Numbered from the stretch's first letter, positions 8,121 through 17,172 are shown. The stretch: DNA of 64,000 nucleotides from Bacteroidota bacterium (GCA_018267965.1 JAFDXK010000005.1:372001-436000); one strand, 5' to 3'. The notes: generated by a model not told the origin, from the letters alone. A program made the numbers and translations.

Positions 8121-9086
8121 ATGAAAAAAGCACTACTCTTTTTCTGTTTATTGTTTTGGATGACAAATGCAGACGCGCAATTTCATGGCGTTTACGACGG
8201 AGTACCTAACGACTCATGTACCTTTTCGTTTGAACCATCAGATTCATTAAATCATACCTCTTGCGCAAGCGGTATCACTGACACATCGGGCTGCAACTTG
8301 TGGAGAATAGGTAGTACGTCAAAACCCTATTTCACTATAGGGAGTTCAAGCAAATTCGCTATAATGACTGACACAAGCTCTCCGTATCCGTTAAAAGCAA
8401 ATGATTATTTTATCATTAAGAACATCAAAGGGAATGACAATATTATTTATTCCTTTTACCATAAATACCAAACGCGAAAAAACAAGGACGGTGGCATGGT
8501 TGAATATTCATTAGACACCGGCAAGACATGGGAGAACGTAAAACTCGGATGCAATAACGATAGTACAAATGCATGGGGCGGAATATTAACTTCAAATTTT
8601 TATACACGTACTGACACTATTGCCACTGGAGAACCCTGTTTTACAGGCTCAAGTAATGGATGGCAATATTCAAGGTTTCAGTTCTTTTGGGGATTTCCTA
8701 TAAAAATAACAGGAACATTTAACTGCATTGTCCCGATTGTTTGGGTGAGGTTCAGATTTGTCAGCGACTCTATACCCGATACATTAGATGGTTGGATTAT
8801 TGATAGTATAAAAATAGAACATGATAGATATTATGGTAGCGTTAAAGATTTTGAAGTATTGCACTCGCTACCTGTATACCCCAACCCAAGTACAGGTTTG
8901 ATAAACTTCCCCGTACTATTTGATGAGAAAAGCTATAAAATATCTATCACAACCATTACAGGGTTACAAATACTTGAGTTGCCCTACAATGAACAAGTAG
9001 ATTTAAGCAGCCAGCCAAATGGTATGTATTTCTATAAAGTGAGTAACGGTCAAAAAATTTATACCGGTAAGATACAATTAGAATAA
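8121..9086 (+). CDS. Secreted protein with T9SS type A sorting domain
   Basis: Predicted secreted protein of 321 residues from the ATG at 8121. Seen: signal peptide MKKALLFFCLLFWMTNADA, a jelly-roll-like beta region (residues about 20-250, with DGGMVEYSLDTGKTWENVKLG and DTLDGWIIDSIKIEH, typical of MAM/immune-inhibitor-A-like folds), and a T9SS type A domain (about 250-321; YPNPSTGLINFP, NGMYFYKVSNG). An earlier in-frame ATG at 8073 lies inside the terminator hairpin of the preceding gene, so I reject it. No catalytic residues are recognised. Its stop codon lies inside the convergent terminator at 9084-9110. Confidence 0.8.
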   Translation: MKKALLFFCLLFWMTNADAQFHGVYDGVPNDSCTFSFEPSDSLNHTSCASGITDTSGCNLWRIGSTSKPYFTIGSSSKFAIMTDTSSPYPLKANDYFIIKNIKGNDNIIYSFYHKYQTRKNKDGGMVEYSLDTGKTWENVKLGCNNDSTNAWGGILTSNFYTRTDTIATGEPCFTGSSNGWQYSRFQFFWGFPIKITGTFNCIVPIVWVRFRFVSDSIPDTLDGWIIDSIKIEHDRYYGSVKDFEVLHSLPVYPNPSTGLINFPVLFDEKSYKISITTITGLQILELPYNEQVDLSSQPNGMYFYKVSNGQKIYTGKIQLE

Positions 9087-9110
9087 AAGCGGGTGTGATA
9101 CCCGCTTTTA
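9084..9110. terminator. Convergent terminator overlapping two stop codons
   Basis: Perfect 11-base stem TAAAAGCGGGT/ACCCGCTTTTA with a GTGAT loop and a following T run. The left TAA (9084-9086) is the stop of the T9SS gene; the right TTA (9108-9110) is the stop of the ABC gene read on the minus strand. Confidence 0.85.
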
Positions 9111-9881
9111 TTTTTTCTGCATTTCCATTCTTGTCATTTCCTTCGCTTTGCTGAGAAATTCGGACGCGAAGATAAAGTCGTTCAGCTTTTGATCATCACT
9201 CATAATGATGTCTTTGCTTGAACCCTGCCATTGTTTTCGCCCCTGGTACATATACACTATATTATCACCGCTTTCCATTACAGTATTCATATCGTGTGTA
9301 TTCACAACGGTAGTGATGTTATATTCTAAAGTAATTTCTTTTATCAGCTTATCAATAACCAATGATGTTTGGGGATCAAGGCCCGAATTGGGTTCATCAC
9401 AAAACAAATATTTAGGGTTCAGTACAATAGCCCTGGCTAAGGCTACCCTTTTTTTCATACCTCCGCTAATTTCAGCAGGGTATTTTTTATTAACCCCTTC
9501 AAGGTTCACACGAGCAAGAACTTCATCTACACGTTTGGCTTTTTCGGCACGTGTCTTTCTTGTAAACATATCTAACGGGAAACGAACATTTTGAGCAACA
9601 TCCATACTGTCAAACAAGGCACTACCCTGAAATAGCATACCTATTTGCATACGCAGTTCCTTCAACTCTTTTTCATCCATTGTGTTCAAATCCCTGCCTT
9701 CGTAAGTAATACTGCCTGCATCGGGCTTTATCAGTCCTATCATACATTTCATCAAAACTGTTTTCCCTGAACCGCTTGCACCAATAATCAGGTTTGTTTT
9801 ACCCGGCAGCATTTCAGCTGAAACATCTTCTAAAACCACTTTTTCACCAAAAGACTTTCGAACGTTCTTTACCTCAATCAT
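9108..9881 (-). CDS. ABC transporter ATPase, MlaF type
   Basis: 257-residue ATP-binding subunit of an ABC transporter of the Mla/Ttg2 class, which moves phospholipids between the membranes in Gram-negative cells. Seen: Walker A GASGSGKT (34-41), Q-loop MLFQGSALFDSM, signature ISGGMKKR (about 138), Walker B YLFCDEPNSGLDP (about 158-170) and the H-loop VNTHDM. The SALFDSM and ISGGMKKR wording is typical of MlaF. No MlaE permease or MlaD substrate-binding gene is next to it, so its partners must be elsewhere. It ends inside a convergent terminator. Confidence 0.88.
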   Translation of the reverse strand: MIEVKNVRKSFGEKVVLEDVSAEMLPGKTNLIIGASGSGKTVLMKCMIGLIKPDAGSITYEGRDLNTMDEKELKELRMQIGMLFQGSALFDSMDVAQNVRFPLDMFTRKTRAEKAKRVDEVLARVNLEGVNKKYPAEISGGMKKRVALARAIVLNPKYLFCDEPNSGLDPQTSLVIDKLIKEITLEYNITTVVNTHDMNTVMESGDNIVYMYQGRKQWQGSSKDIIMSDDQKLNDFIFASEFLSKAKEMTRMEMQKK

Positions 9882-9918
9882 ATATCAAATGTAACAAAAA
9901 CATTATGCCCGTAAGCCT

Positions 9919-11937
9919 TTACCTCAATTTCAACCTGAAACCAGCATAAAAATTAGCGCCCATTATTGGCCCCCAAACCATAGAGGCATCAAAACCCGGA
10001 GCATAAGGATTGTCAGCGCCTATTATCGGGTCATGCATCATATAGTTAGTCAGATTTTCACCTCCCAGATACACTTCCAGATTTTCATTCCATGTTTTGC
10101 TGATTTGCGCATTCATCTGAAAAAATGACGGAGAATAGCTTTCAGGAGCTATAACCGTACTATGATGTTCGTGAACCGAGGGTATCCGTTTAGAACCTAT
10201 CCATTGCACGGTATAATCAAACTTCCAATGATTGCGGGTTTCATACGCCAGATTCGCAAATGCCCGATGGGCAGCTATCAGGGGGCGCTCTTTAAGTGTG
10301 CCGCCATAAGTAGTTTTTACATCATACCACCTATATGCCAGACGCATATCGAGGTTATGTATCAATTCATAATCAAACTGTGCCTGCAAGCTATTAGCAA
10401 ACGATTGTCCGACAAGATTATAAAAGTTTACTGCGTGAGGATTTTCAATGTCAACCACTACCTGGTTTTGAAATTGGGTGTAATAATAATCTACACTCAA
10501 TGCACCATCACGATAATCTAAAGTAAATTTTTGTGTGAGGTTCACTCCTGTATTCCAGGCTATTTCCGGATCAAGTCCATAGGGCTTGCTACCTGTAGCA
10601 GCAGATCGCACATAAAAACTCCTTCCGCTTGCCATATAGCCCATATTCTCTGCGAAGATATTAGCCGTACGTTGTGCTCTGCCTACAGATGCACGAAAAA
10701 CAGTACGCGCAAATGGCGCGTAACGCACGTGTAAACGCGGTGTTGCAAAAGCGCCATACAGATTATGATAATCTCCACGTATAGCTGCTACTAAGTTGAA
10801 CTTAGATGACATTGTATAAGCATACTCAGCAAATATGCCCGGAACCACTTCATTTCTTGTATAATTAACTGCCCGAAGTGTTTCATCATAATTATCTATC
10901 AAACTACTGGCACCTGCTTTTATCACATGATTGGTATTACCAATAATACTCTGATAAATCAGGTTGGCATAAAAGCTTCTCTGAGTTGCCAGATAATTCG
11001 TGGTACCATAAACTGCATTCTGGTCGTGATATAACCCTGATAGTTGTAATCCTACACTGGTAGCCGGTTTGTTCGGGAACATCTTACCTATCTTAGCCCA
11101 TGCTTCCGCACGTTGAGTGCTCATTGTATATCCCCATGGTTTGCCTAGACCTTGCACATCGCCTTCTTTATAATCCCATTGTCCGCCTGCATTTTCAACA
11201 AACACACCTTTCACTCCACCCTGCACTTCCCAACCATTAGGACCAAACCAGAACCAACGATTGGCAGCGACAAATTGTTTATCTAAAGGCTGGTCGAGAA
11301 AACCATCACCATTGCCGTCAAGCTTCAACCATTGCGTTTTACCATGCACAAACAAATTTGTCGACAGCTTATCGCTAAACTTATTGCGGTACACAATATT
11401 CCCTTCTGTTCGTCCCTGAGAGCTTTGATACAGATTCAGCAGTAACTTCTCATCTTTATCTTCAAAAGGCTTTTTCCATTCTACATTTATCTGCCCGGCT
11501 ACACTTTCATAACCATTCACTACACTTCCTGTGCCTTTACTCAGTTGCATACCTTCTATCCATGTGCCGGGAGTAAATGTCAGACCTGTAATGGCTGCCA
11601 GCCCCCTTGTGTCGGGAATGTTTTCTCGGGTAATCATGGTATAAGGCCCTGCAAGTCCCAGCATTTGCACTTGTTTATACCCCGAAATAGCATCAGTAAA
11701 AGCCACATCCACAGATGGTGTTGTCTCGAAGCTCTCACTCAAGTTGCAACAAGCAGCTTTCAGTAAATCCCTATTAGATACCAATTCTTTTTTGATGGGG
11801 TCCAACATGGTGTAAGGAGACCTACGCTTTCTTACCGTGACATCCTTCAGTTTCTTCGTACTGTCTGTTTGTGCATTTGCCTGCAATGCAAGCATCATCA
11901 AACTGCCCAATAGCAGTTGTTTATATATCCTGTCCAT
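9919..11937 (-). CDS. TonB-dependent receptor, probably for a metal or metallophore
   Basis: 672-residue outer-membrane receptor: signal peptide (1-22), a plug with LKAACCNLSESFETTPSVDV (about 58-77) and the AGPYTMITREN region, then a 22-strand-type barrel ending in aromatic-rich GANFYAGFRLKLR. There is no N-terminal carboxypeptidase-like domain. The adjacent Cys pair and lack of that extension are features of receptors that travel with heavy-metal-associated proteins in Bacteroidota. It is the last gene of a minus-strand set with the HMA protein (14 bases upstream) and the HYC_CC_PP protein, which points to copper or another soft metal. The ligand is inferred from context only. Confidence 0.88.
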   Translation of the reverse strand: MDRIYKQLLLGSLMMLALQANAQTDSTKKLKDVTVRKRRSPYTMLDPIKKELVSNRDLLKAACCNLSESFETTPSVDVAFTDAISGYKQVQMLGLAGPYTMITRENIPDTRGLAAITGLTFTPGTWIEGMQLSKGTGSVVNGYESVAGQINVEWKKPFEDKDEKLLLNLYQSSQGRTEGNIVYRNKFSDKLSTNLFVHGKTQWLKLDGNGDGFLDQPLDKQFVAANRWFWFGPNGWEVQGGVKGVFVENAGGQWDYKEGDVQGLGKPWGYTMSTQRAEAWAKIGKMFPNKPATSVGLQLSGLYHDQNAVYGTTNYLATQRSFYANLIYQSIIGNTNHVIKAGASSLIDNYDETLRAVNYTRNEVVPGIFAEYAYTMSSKFNLVAAIRGDYHNLYGAFATPRLHVRYAPFARTVFRASVGRAQRTANIFAENMGYMASGRSFYVRSAATGSKPYGLDPEIAWNTGVNLTQKFTLDYRDGALSVDYYYTQFQNQVVVDIENPHAVNFYNLVGQSFANSLQAQFDYELIHNLDMRLAYRWYDVKTTYGGTLKERPLIAAHRAFANLAYETRNHWKFDYTVQWIGSKRIPSVHEHHSTVIAPESYSPSFFQMNAQISKTWNENLEVYLGGENLTNYMMHDPIIGADNPYAPGFDASMVWGPIMGANFYAGFRLKLR

Positions 11938-11951
11938 TAACCAATACTATT

Positions 11952-12293
11952 TTAGTGTTCGCAAGTATTGGTTTTATATTGACAGCACTCCGGTAGTTTC
12001 TTATACTCAGCATCGGTAGTCTTAACCAGTTCCGAACTATGACCAGCATGAGCAACACTTTTCAGAATGTTTTCGTCGTTGGTTTTTGATGGTTTGTAAG
12101 TAACAGTCAGCACGTGTGTTCCCTTATTCCACTCTGCACGTTTCACGCCTTTTACAAATGCAGCTTCTTCTATGCGTTTTTTGCACATACCGCAGTTACC
12201 ATCTACTTTAAAGGTTTTGGTTACGATGTCTTTATCCTGTGCTATAACAGGTACTGAGAATAATAATGTTATTATTAAGATTAGATTTTTCAT
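11952..12293 (-). CDS. Periplasmic heavy-metal-associated (HMA) domain protein
   Basis: 113-residue exported protein: signal peptide (1-19, ending VIAQ) and one HMA ferredoxin-like fold with the variant metal motif GNCGMCKKR (Cys34, Cys37; the family consensus is GMxCxxC), then a C-terminal tail LPECCQYKTNTCEH with three more Cys and a terminal His that could bind metal. HMA domains carry Cu(I) or similar soft metals. It lies 14 bases upstream of the TonB receptor start and is likely co-transcribed. It could act as a periplasmic metal carrier for that receptor or for detoxification; this is inferred. Confidence 0.85.
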   Translation of the reverse strand: MKNLILIITLLFSVPVIAQDKDIVTKTFKVDGNCGMCKKRIEEAAFVKGVKRAEWNKGTHVLTVTYKPSKTNDENILKSVAHAGHSSELVKTTDAEYKKLPECCQYKTNTCEH

Positions 12294-12366
12294 TTTTTTA
12301 GTATTTACAATTAAGAATTACCATGCAATAGAGCACAGCATATAAAATCGATAATGATTGATACGC

Positions 12367-12777
12367 TTAACCGTAATACGTAAAAGATGAATGAAGTTTA
12401 AATAGCGGGATATTCTGCCATCGCCCGGGTGGTGCATTGGGTTGATATGTATTATGCCTATTAACACAAGCGAATGAAACTTTTTCGGGTGTAAGATATT
12501 CAGGATTAACCGGCAATATCCAATCAGCAGTTAACTGGAGCTTGAAAAAGTTTACAATGTTTTGGTCGGTGGATACCTTAGCTACTACTACCTTATCCTT
12601 ACAACAGCCCTCTTCCATCTCTGGCTTGTCGGAACACACATCATCCTTACAGCCGGTGGCCTGTGCATACATTTTCCACGACTCTAACTGCTTGCCACAG
12701 TAGTGCGCAGAAACCATCACCCCGGACACCGCGAAGATGTATAGGAACATGATGGGTATGACTAAAAGCCTTTTCAT
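12367..12777 (-). CDS. HYC_CC_PP family protein
   Basis: 136-residue exported protein. It carries the three signatures that give this Bacteroidota family its name: HYC (25-27), CC (58-59) and PP (116-117), plus further Cys at 43, 48 and 104. A hydrophobic N-terminal segment (about 3-22) is a signal peptide or anchor. The function of the family is not established; it is regularly found next to TonB receptors and HMA proteins, as here. It is first in the operon: a -7 element TATCTTTG lies on the minus strand at 12793-12786, eight bases before the ATG, so the leader would be very short. Confidence 0.85.
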   Translation of the reverse strand: MKRLLVIPIMFLYIFAVSGVMVSAHYCGKQLESWKMYAQATGCKDDVCSDKPEMEEGCCKDKVVVAKVSTDQNIVNFFKLQLTADWILPVNPEYLTPEKVSFACVNRHNTYQPNAPPGRWQNIPLFKLHSSFTYYG

Positions 12778-12785
12778 TTACACAT

Positions 12786-12817
12786 CAAAGATACGTTATC
12801 AAGTGTTAACAAAACAA
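12786..12817 (-). promoter_or_regulatory. Promoter of the metal operon
   Basis: -7 TATCTTTG on the minus strand (12793-12786) with TTG-type -33 candidates at 12812-12810 (16-base spacer) and 12817-12815 (21-base spacer). Confidence 0.55.
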
Positions 12818-12869
12818 AAAATGACTTATAAGATTATGGGAGAGATTTATATTATTTTGTGTTACGAAA

Positions 12870-13262
12870 ATGAAAAATCCATTCAAAACAGGCGATATAA
12901 AGACCTATGCACACATAGTAGTAGATGCTGATGCTGCTCGCTTTGATAGCGGCGAAGTACATAATGTGTACAGCACTTTTGCACTGGGAAGAGATGCAGA
13001 ATGGGCAGGTAGATTATTTGTGTTGGAGATGAAAGAAACAGGTGAAGAAGGTATTGGCACCGGATTGACAGTTACACACCATGCCCCTGCCCTTATGGGA
13101 CAGGAAGTGATATTTACAGCAACTCTTGCTGAAGTCAATAAAAACGAAGTGGTAGTTGACTATACTGCCAAAGTAGGTGACCGTTTAGTAGCCAGCGGCA
13201 AGACCTGGCAGAAGATCATTAAGAAAGAGAAACTGGATGCGTTGTTTGAGAGTCTTACTTGA
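12870..13262 (+). CDS. Hotdog-fold thioesterase, FlK-like
   Basis: 130-residue cytoplasmic protein with the layout of the fluoroacetyl-CoA-thioesterase-like hotdog family: DADAARFDSGEVHNVYSTFALGRDAEWAGR near residue 19-48, then GIGTGLTVTHHAPALMGQEV near 68-87, where the Thr and His resemble the active-site region of the family, and DRLVASGKTWQKII at the end. It would hydrolyse small acyl-CoAs; the substrate is unknown. The ATG lies 10 bases after a -7-like TTATTTTG (12852-12859). The 3' end overlaps the convergent gene by 8 bases. Confidence 0.8.
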   Translation: MKNPFKTGDIKTYAHIVVDADAARFDSGEVHNVYSTFALGRDAEWAGRLFVLEMKETGEEGIGTGLTVTHHAPALMGQEVIFTATLAEVNKNEVVVDYTAKVGDRLVASGKTWQKIIKKEKLDALFESLT

Positions 13263-13578
13263 TATACTTTCTACATAGAATATAAGTAATAACAGGTACT
13301 ATAAGCGCAATTGTTCCTGTTATTAAAACATCTATATTTTCAATCCTAGCGTCTAGTTCAGATGTCATTACTGCAGTGTTGCCATACAGATAATAGCTAG
13401 TATTGAATACATCGAATGTATATAAAAATAATAACACTAGGGGTGCTAGTATAGTCAATAATGCAATGACAGTGGATTTTATTTGTACAGTTCCTTCATT
13501 TTGACCTTTCTTCAATCTTCTGTGATGTTCAACTGTAAAAACAATAGCAAAAATTATGAAGAAAAATAGTGTTACCAT
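13255..13578 (-). CDS. Small membrane protein of unknown function
   Basis: 107-residue protein, not recognised. Seen: three hydrophobic stretches (about 2-16, 36-57 and 83-103) separated by a basic segment (HHRRLKKGQNEG) and a polar loop with YYLYGNTAVMTSELDARIEN, consistent with a three-span inner-membrane protein ending in a basic CRKYIK tail. It lies 4 bases downstream of the SGNH hydrolase stop on the same strand, so it is probably part of the aldehyde dehydrogenase operon. Its stop overlaps that of the convergent thioesterase by 8 bases. Confidence 0.6.
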   Translation of the reverse strand: MVTLFFFIIFAIVFTVEHHRRLKKGQNEGTVQIKSTVIALLTILAPLVLLFLYTFDVFNTSYYLYGNTAVMTSELDARIENIDVLITGTIALIVPVITYILCRKYIK

Positions 13579-13582
13579 AAAC

Positions 13583-14188
13583 CTATCCTTTCAACACCTT
13601 AGCCACCATTGGTGCTAAACGTTCTGCCCAAATATGGTATTCTTTTCCTGACGGATGCAGACCATCACCTGCGAGATATTCAGGCGTTTTTCCATTCTTA
13701 CGTGTACTATCTGTAATATCTAAGTAATGGCATTTGTGTGCTAACGTTATTTCTTTGCAGGCATTGTTATATGCATCAATCTCATGCGCCACTTTAACTC
13801 TGTCTCTACCTTCTGCAAAAGGTGTTACACCCCAATCGGGTATGGAAAGTACATATACATTTTGCGTATGCCCGTTGGCGTAACGGATGGCTGTATCTAA
13901 AAGAGCAGTATACTCTTGTTTGTAGTTTTCAATGTCGCGTCCGCGATATTGATTGTTTACACCAATCAATAAGGTAGTAAATGTGAAGGTATCTTTTATT
14001 GCACGTTCTTTAATCGCTGTTAATAATTCATCGGTAGTCCACCCTGTAGTCGCAATAATAACCGGCGGAGCCACTTTAATGCCTTGTTTATTGAGCATAG
14101 CAACAACCTGGTGCGGGAAGTTTTCTTCCGATGGTACTTGTTCACCGATAGTATATGAATCGCCGAGAGCGAGATATGTATGTGTCAT
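13583..14188 (-). CDS. SGNH/GDSL-family hydrolase
   Basis: 201-residue esterase or lipase-like hydrolase. Seen: block I GDSYTIG (catalytic Ser11), a block with GVNNQ (Asn78/79, oxyanion hole) and block V DGLHPSG with Asp175 and His178 completing the triad. There is no signal peptide, so it is probably cytoplasmic. Its start codon shares one base with the stop of the upstream aldehyde dehydrogenase (TAATG arrangement), which indicates translational coupling. The substrate is unknown; the close coupling suggests a shared pathway but does not prove it. Confidence 0.88.
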   Translation of the reverse strand: MTHTYLALGDSYTIGEQVPSEENFPHQVVAMLNKQGIKVAPPVIIATTGWTTDELLTAIKERAIKDTFTFTTLLIGVNNQYRGRDIENYKQEYTALLDTAIRYANGHTQNVYVLSIPDWGVTPFAEGRDRVKVAHEIDAYNNACKEITLAHKCHYLDITDSTRKNGKTPEYLAGDGLHPSGKEYHIWAERLAPMVAKVLKG

Positions 14189-15561
14189 TAGTTGATGAAT
14201 ACCGTTTTAATATTCACGAATTCGCGAATACCAAATATACTCAATTCCCTACCATATCCGCTTTGTTTGGTACCGCCAAAAGGCAGGCGTGCATCAGAAT
14301 GTACAAAGGCGTTAACGAAACAGTTACCTGCCTGCAGTTGTGTGGCAGCTATCTTTTCCGCTTTTGTACGATTCTTAGAAAATATGCCCGCACCCAAGCC
14401 ATAAATGCTATCGTTAGCCAATCTAATGGCATCTGCTTCATCTTTTGCCGTAATGATTGCAGCTACGGGCCCGAACAGCTCTTCATCATACGCAGGCATA
14501 CCTTTCTTTACGTTGGTCAATACTGTTGGTGGGTAATAAGCACCTTCGTGCTGCGGGATATAACCACCGCACAACAGCTTAGCCCCCAATGCAATGCTTT
14601 TCTGTACCTGTTCGTGTAGTTGGTCGCGCAGGTCGTGTCTTGCCATGGGGCCTATCTTATTATCCATATCCATAGGGTCTCCATGTTTGGCTTCCTGCAT
14701 TAAGGCAACAAACTGTTCTGTAAATTCTTTTAGCACCGATTTCTCTACAATGAAACGTTTTGCTGCAACACAGCTTTGTCCGCTGTTTACCAATCGTCCA
14801 TCCACACAGGTTTTCACAGCCAGTTTCATATCTGCATCTTTCAATATAATGTACGGATCACTACCACCTAATTCTAACACTTGTTTTTTGATATGTTTAG
14901 CTGCGGTTTGCGCCACCTTACTACCAGCTACAGTACTACCCGTAAAAGTGATGGCGGCTATTGCAGGGTTTTCTATGATTGCCTCTACATTTGATGAGGG
15001 AAGTAATAAAGTTTGAAACAATCCTTTCGGTGCTCCCGCTTTCTTAATAACTTTTTCAATCGCCAATGCACAACCGCTGATATTAGATGCATGCTTCAGC
15101 AACATTACATTACCTGCCATGATAGCCGGTGCCATTGCACGGAACACCTGCCAGTAAGGAAAATTCCAGGGCATGATAGCCAACACTACCCCTAATGGCT
15201 GAAACGATACATAACTTTTCTTAGCATCGGTTTTCACTATTTCATTTTTCAAAAATGCTTCGCCATTCTTAGCATAAAATTCAAAAGTTGCAGCGCACTT
15301 CTCTACTTCTGCAAGGCTTTGTGCTATAGGCTTGCCCATTTCTGCTGTAGCCAGTTTTGCCAATCCTTCCTTGTCCTTTCTTAATTGTGCAGCAATTTTC
15401 TTCATTACTGCTCCACGCTGCTTTAATGTAAGCTGCTTCCACAGCTCAAATGCTTTCTGTGCCTGTTTCACAGCATCAGAAACCTTTTTTTCGTCATATA
15501 TTTCATATTCTGCTAAAACCTTTCCTGTAGCGGGATTCACTGATGTTAACCTGTCGGCCAT
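14188..15561 (-). CDS. NAD(P)-dependent aldehyde dehydrogenase, succinate-semialdehyde type
   Basis: 457-residue enzyme oxidising an aldehyde to its acid. Seen: substrate/cofactor channel motif IMPWNFPYWQ (129-138), TFTGSTVAGSKVA (206-218), general base ELGGSDPY with Glu230, and nucleophile NSGQSC with Cys264. The short length (about 457) and wording match the Sad/YneI group of succinate-semialdehyde dehydrogenases better than the longer GabD. It is the first gene of an operon with the SGNH hydrolase and a small membrane protein. A -7 element TAATTTTG lies on the minus strand at 15588-15581. Substrate assignment is by family resemblance. Confidence 0.9.
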   Translation of the reverse strand: MADRLTSVNPATGKVLAEYEIYDEKKVSDAVKQAQKAFELWKQLTLKQRGAVMKKIAAQLRKDKEGLAKLATAEMGKPIAQSLAEVEKCAATFEFYAKNGEAFLKNEIVKTDAKKSYVSFQPLGVVLAIMPWNFPYWQVFRAMAPAIMAGNVMLLKHASNISGCALAIEKVIKKAGAPKGLFQTLLLPSSNVEAIIENPAIAAITFTGSTVAGSKVAQTAAKHIKKQVLELGGSDPYIILKDADMKLAVKTCVDGRLVNSGQSCVAAKRFIVEKSVLKEFTEQFVALMQEAKHGDPMDMDNKIGPMARHDLRDQLHEQVQKSIALGAKLLCGGYIPQHEGAYYPPTVLTNVKKGMPAYDEELFGPVAAIITAKDEADAIRLANDSIYGLGAGIFSKNRTKAEKIAATQLQAGNCFVNAFVHSDARLPFGGTKQSGYGRELSIFGIREFVNIKTVFIN

Positions 15562-15580
15562 GATAAGAATTATTGTAAAT

Positions 15581-15588
15581 CAAAATTA
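15581..15588 (-). promoter_or_regulatory. -7 element of the aldehyde dehydrogenase operon
   Basis: TAATTTTG on the minus strand, about 20 bases before the ATG. It faces the divergent -7 element at 15617-15624. Confidence 0.5.
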
Positions 15589-15616
15589 AAGAACCTAAAG
15601 GGTAAGAAAGGTTTAT

Positions 15617-15624
15617 TATTTTTG
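15617..15624 (+). promoter_or_regulatory. -7 element of the phosphohexomutase gene
   Basis: TATTTTTG, fitting TAnnTTTG, 32 bases before the ATG. No clear -33 seen. Confidence 0.5.
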
Positions 15625-15655
15625 ATGCCCGTATAAATTAACACATTGTTTAAAT

Positions 15656-17062
15656 ATGACTATCGACAAGATAAAATTCGGTACAGACGGATGGCGTGCC
15701 ATCATAGCACAGGATTTCACAGTTTATAATGTAGCAAGAGTTACTAAAGGCTTATCATACTGGTTGTTGCAACGCAGCGACCGCCCTACGGTTTTATTAG
15801 GCCATGATTGCCGTTTCGGCGGACCTTTGTTTACTGATATGGTTGCACGGGTACTTTGTGCCAATAATATTAAAGTAGTAATGGCAAAAGGATTTGTAAG
15901 CACACCAATGATTTCTTTCGGCACTTTAAAATTTGGTGCACAGCAAGGTGTTATCATTACAGCATCTCACAACCCGCCAACATATAACGGTTATAAACTG
16001 AAAGGTGCGCACGGTGGTCCTTCAAACCCGGCAGATATTGCCGCAGTAGAAGCATTGATACCTGATACTGTTGATATTCCAAAAGAAGGATTGGCACATT
16101 GGGAAAAACAAGGATTGCTGGAATACGTAAACCTTGAAGATATGTATGTGAGCTACCTGCAAGAGCAATTTGATATTGCTGCTTTAAATAAATCTCCATT
16201 CAAACTGGCATATGATGCTATGTATGGTGCAGGGCAAAGTGTGATACGCAGATTATTCCCTACATCTGTATTGATACATTGTGAAGATAACCCGGGCTTT
16301 AAAGGACAAGCTCCAGAACCTTTAGATAAAAACCTGCAGGAATTAGCAAAGACAGTTGCTACTACTCCAGAAGTAAAAATAGGATTGGCTACAGATGGCG
16401 ATGCAGACCGTATAGGCTTATATGATGAAGATGGCAATTTCGTGGATGCACACCACATCATCTTGTTATTGATACATTACTTGCATAAGTATAAGGGCAT
16501 GACAGGTAAGGTAGCTGTTGCCTTCTCTGTTACTGACCGTGTAAAACGCATGTGTGACGCTTATGGATTACCAATAGAAGTTACACCTATCGGTTTTAAA
16601 TACATCAGCGAGATAATGACAAAAGAAGATATACTGGTAGGTGGTGAAGAAAGTGGTGGTATAGCCGTGAAAGGACATATACCGGAACGCGATGGCATCT
16701 ATGATGGTTTGGCATTGTATGAATTCATGAACAAGACAGGCAAAACATTAAAACAACTTTGCGAAGAAGTATATGATGTGGTTGGACGTTTTGTGTACGA
16801 GCGGAATGACTTGACACTTGAAAATGAAAAGAAAGAAGCTATCATTAAAAAAGCAGCAGAAAACGGCTATGCTAAATTTGGAAAATACAGCTTCAATCGT
16901 ATTGAGACCATTGATGGTATCAAGTATCATTTAGATAACGGTGGGTGGATAATGCTGCGTGCATCGGGCACAGAACCTTTGCTGCGCGTATATGCTGAAG
17001 GTAACAGCAAAGAAGAAACGCTGGATATACTGGAGGATGTGAAGAAGACTATTCTGGCTTAA
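15656..17062 (+). CDS. Phosphoglucomutase/phosphomannomutase family protein
   Basis: 468-residue alpha-D-phosphohexomutase, which moves phosphate between C1 and C6 (or C2-amino sugar forms) of hexoses. Seen: N-terminal FGTDGWR (8-14), the phosphoserine motif TASHNPPTYNGYK with Ser104, the metal loop DGDADR (Asp247, Asp249, Asp251), the sugar-binding GGEESGG (about 335) and the phosphate-binding RASGTEPLLRVYAE near 438. Bacterial phosphoglucomutase, phosphomannomutase and GlmM share these motifs and are hard to separate by eye. It is monocistronic with a strong terminator, divergent from the aldehyde dehydrogenase operon. Confidence 0.93.
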   Translation: MTIDKIKFGTDGWRAIIAQDFTVYNVARVTKGLSYWLLQRSDRPTVLLGHDCRFGGPLFTDMVARVLCANNIKVVMAKGFVSTPMISFGTLKFGAQQGVIITASHNPPTYNGYKLKGAHGGPSNPADIAAVEALIPDTVDIPKEGLAHWEKQGLLEYVNLEDMYVSYLQEQFDIAALNKSPFKLAYDAMYGAGQSVIRRLFPTSVLIHCEDNPGFKGQAPEPLDKNLQELAKTVATTPEVKIGLATDGDADRIGLYDEDGNFVDAHHIILLLIHYLHKYKGMTGKVAVAFSVTDRVKRMCDAYGLPIEVTPIGFKYISEIMTKEDILVGGEESGGIAVKGHIPERDGIYDGLALYEFMNKTGKTLKQLCEEVYDVVGRFVYERNDLTLENEKKEAIIKKAAENGYAKFGKYSFNRIETIDGIKYHLDNGGWIMLRASGTEPLLRVYAEGNSKEETLDILEDVKKTILA

Positions 17063-17084
17063 TCACTAAGACTATATAAAAACG

Positions 17085-17112
17085 AACGGGCTGAATGGAT
17101 ATTCGGCCCGTT
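17085..17112. terminator. Bidirectional terminator
   Basis: 12-base stem (one G:T pair) around a GGAT loop, between two convergent genes. Confidence 0.8.
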
Positions 17113-17172
17113 TGCTTTGTAAGCATTGTTTGTACTTGTTATGTTTGTTGCTATCCCCCCTCCTATGTTTTG

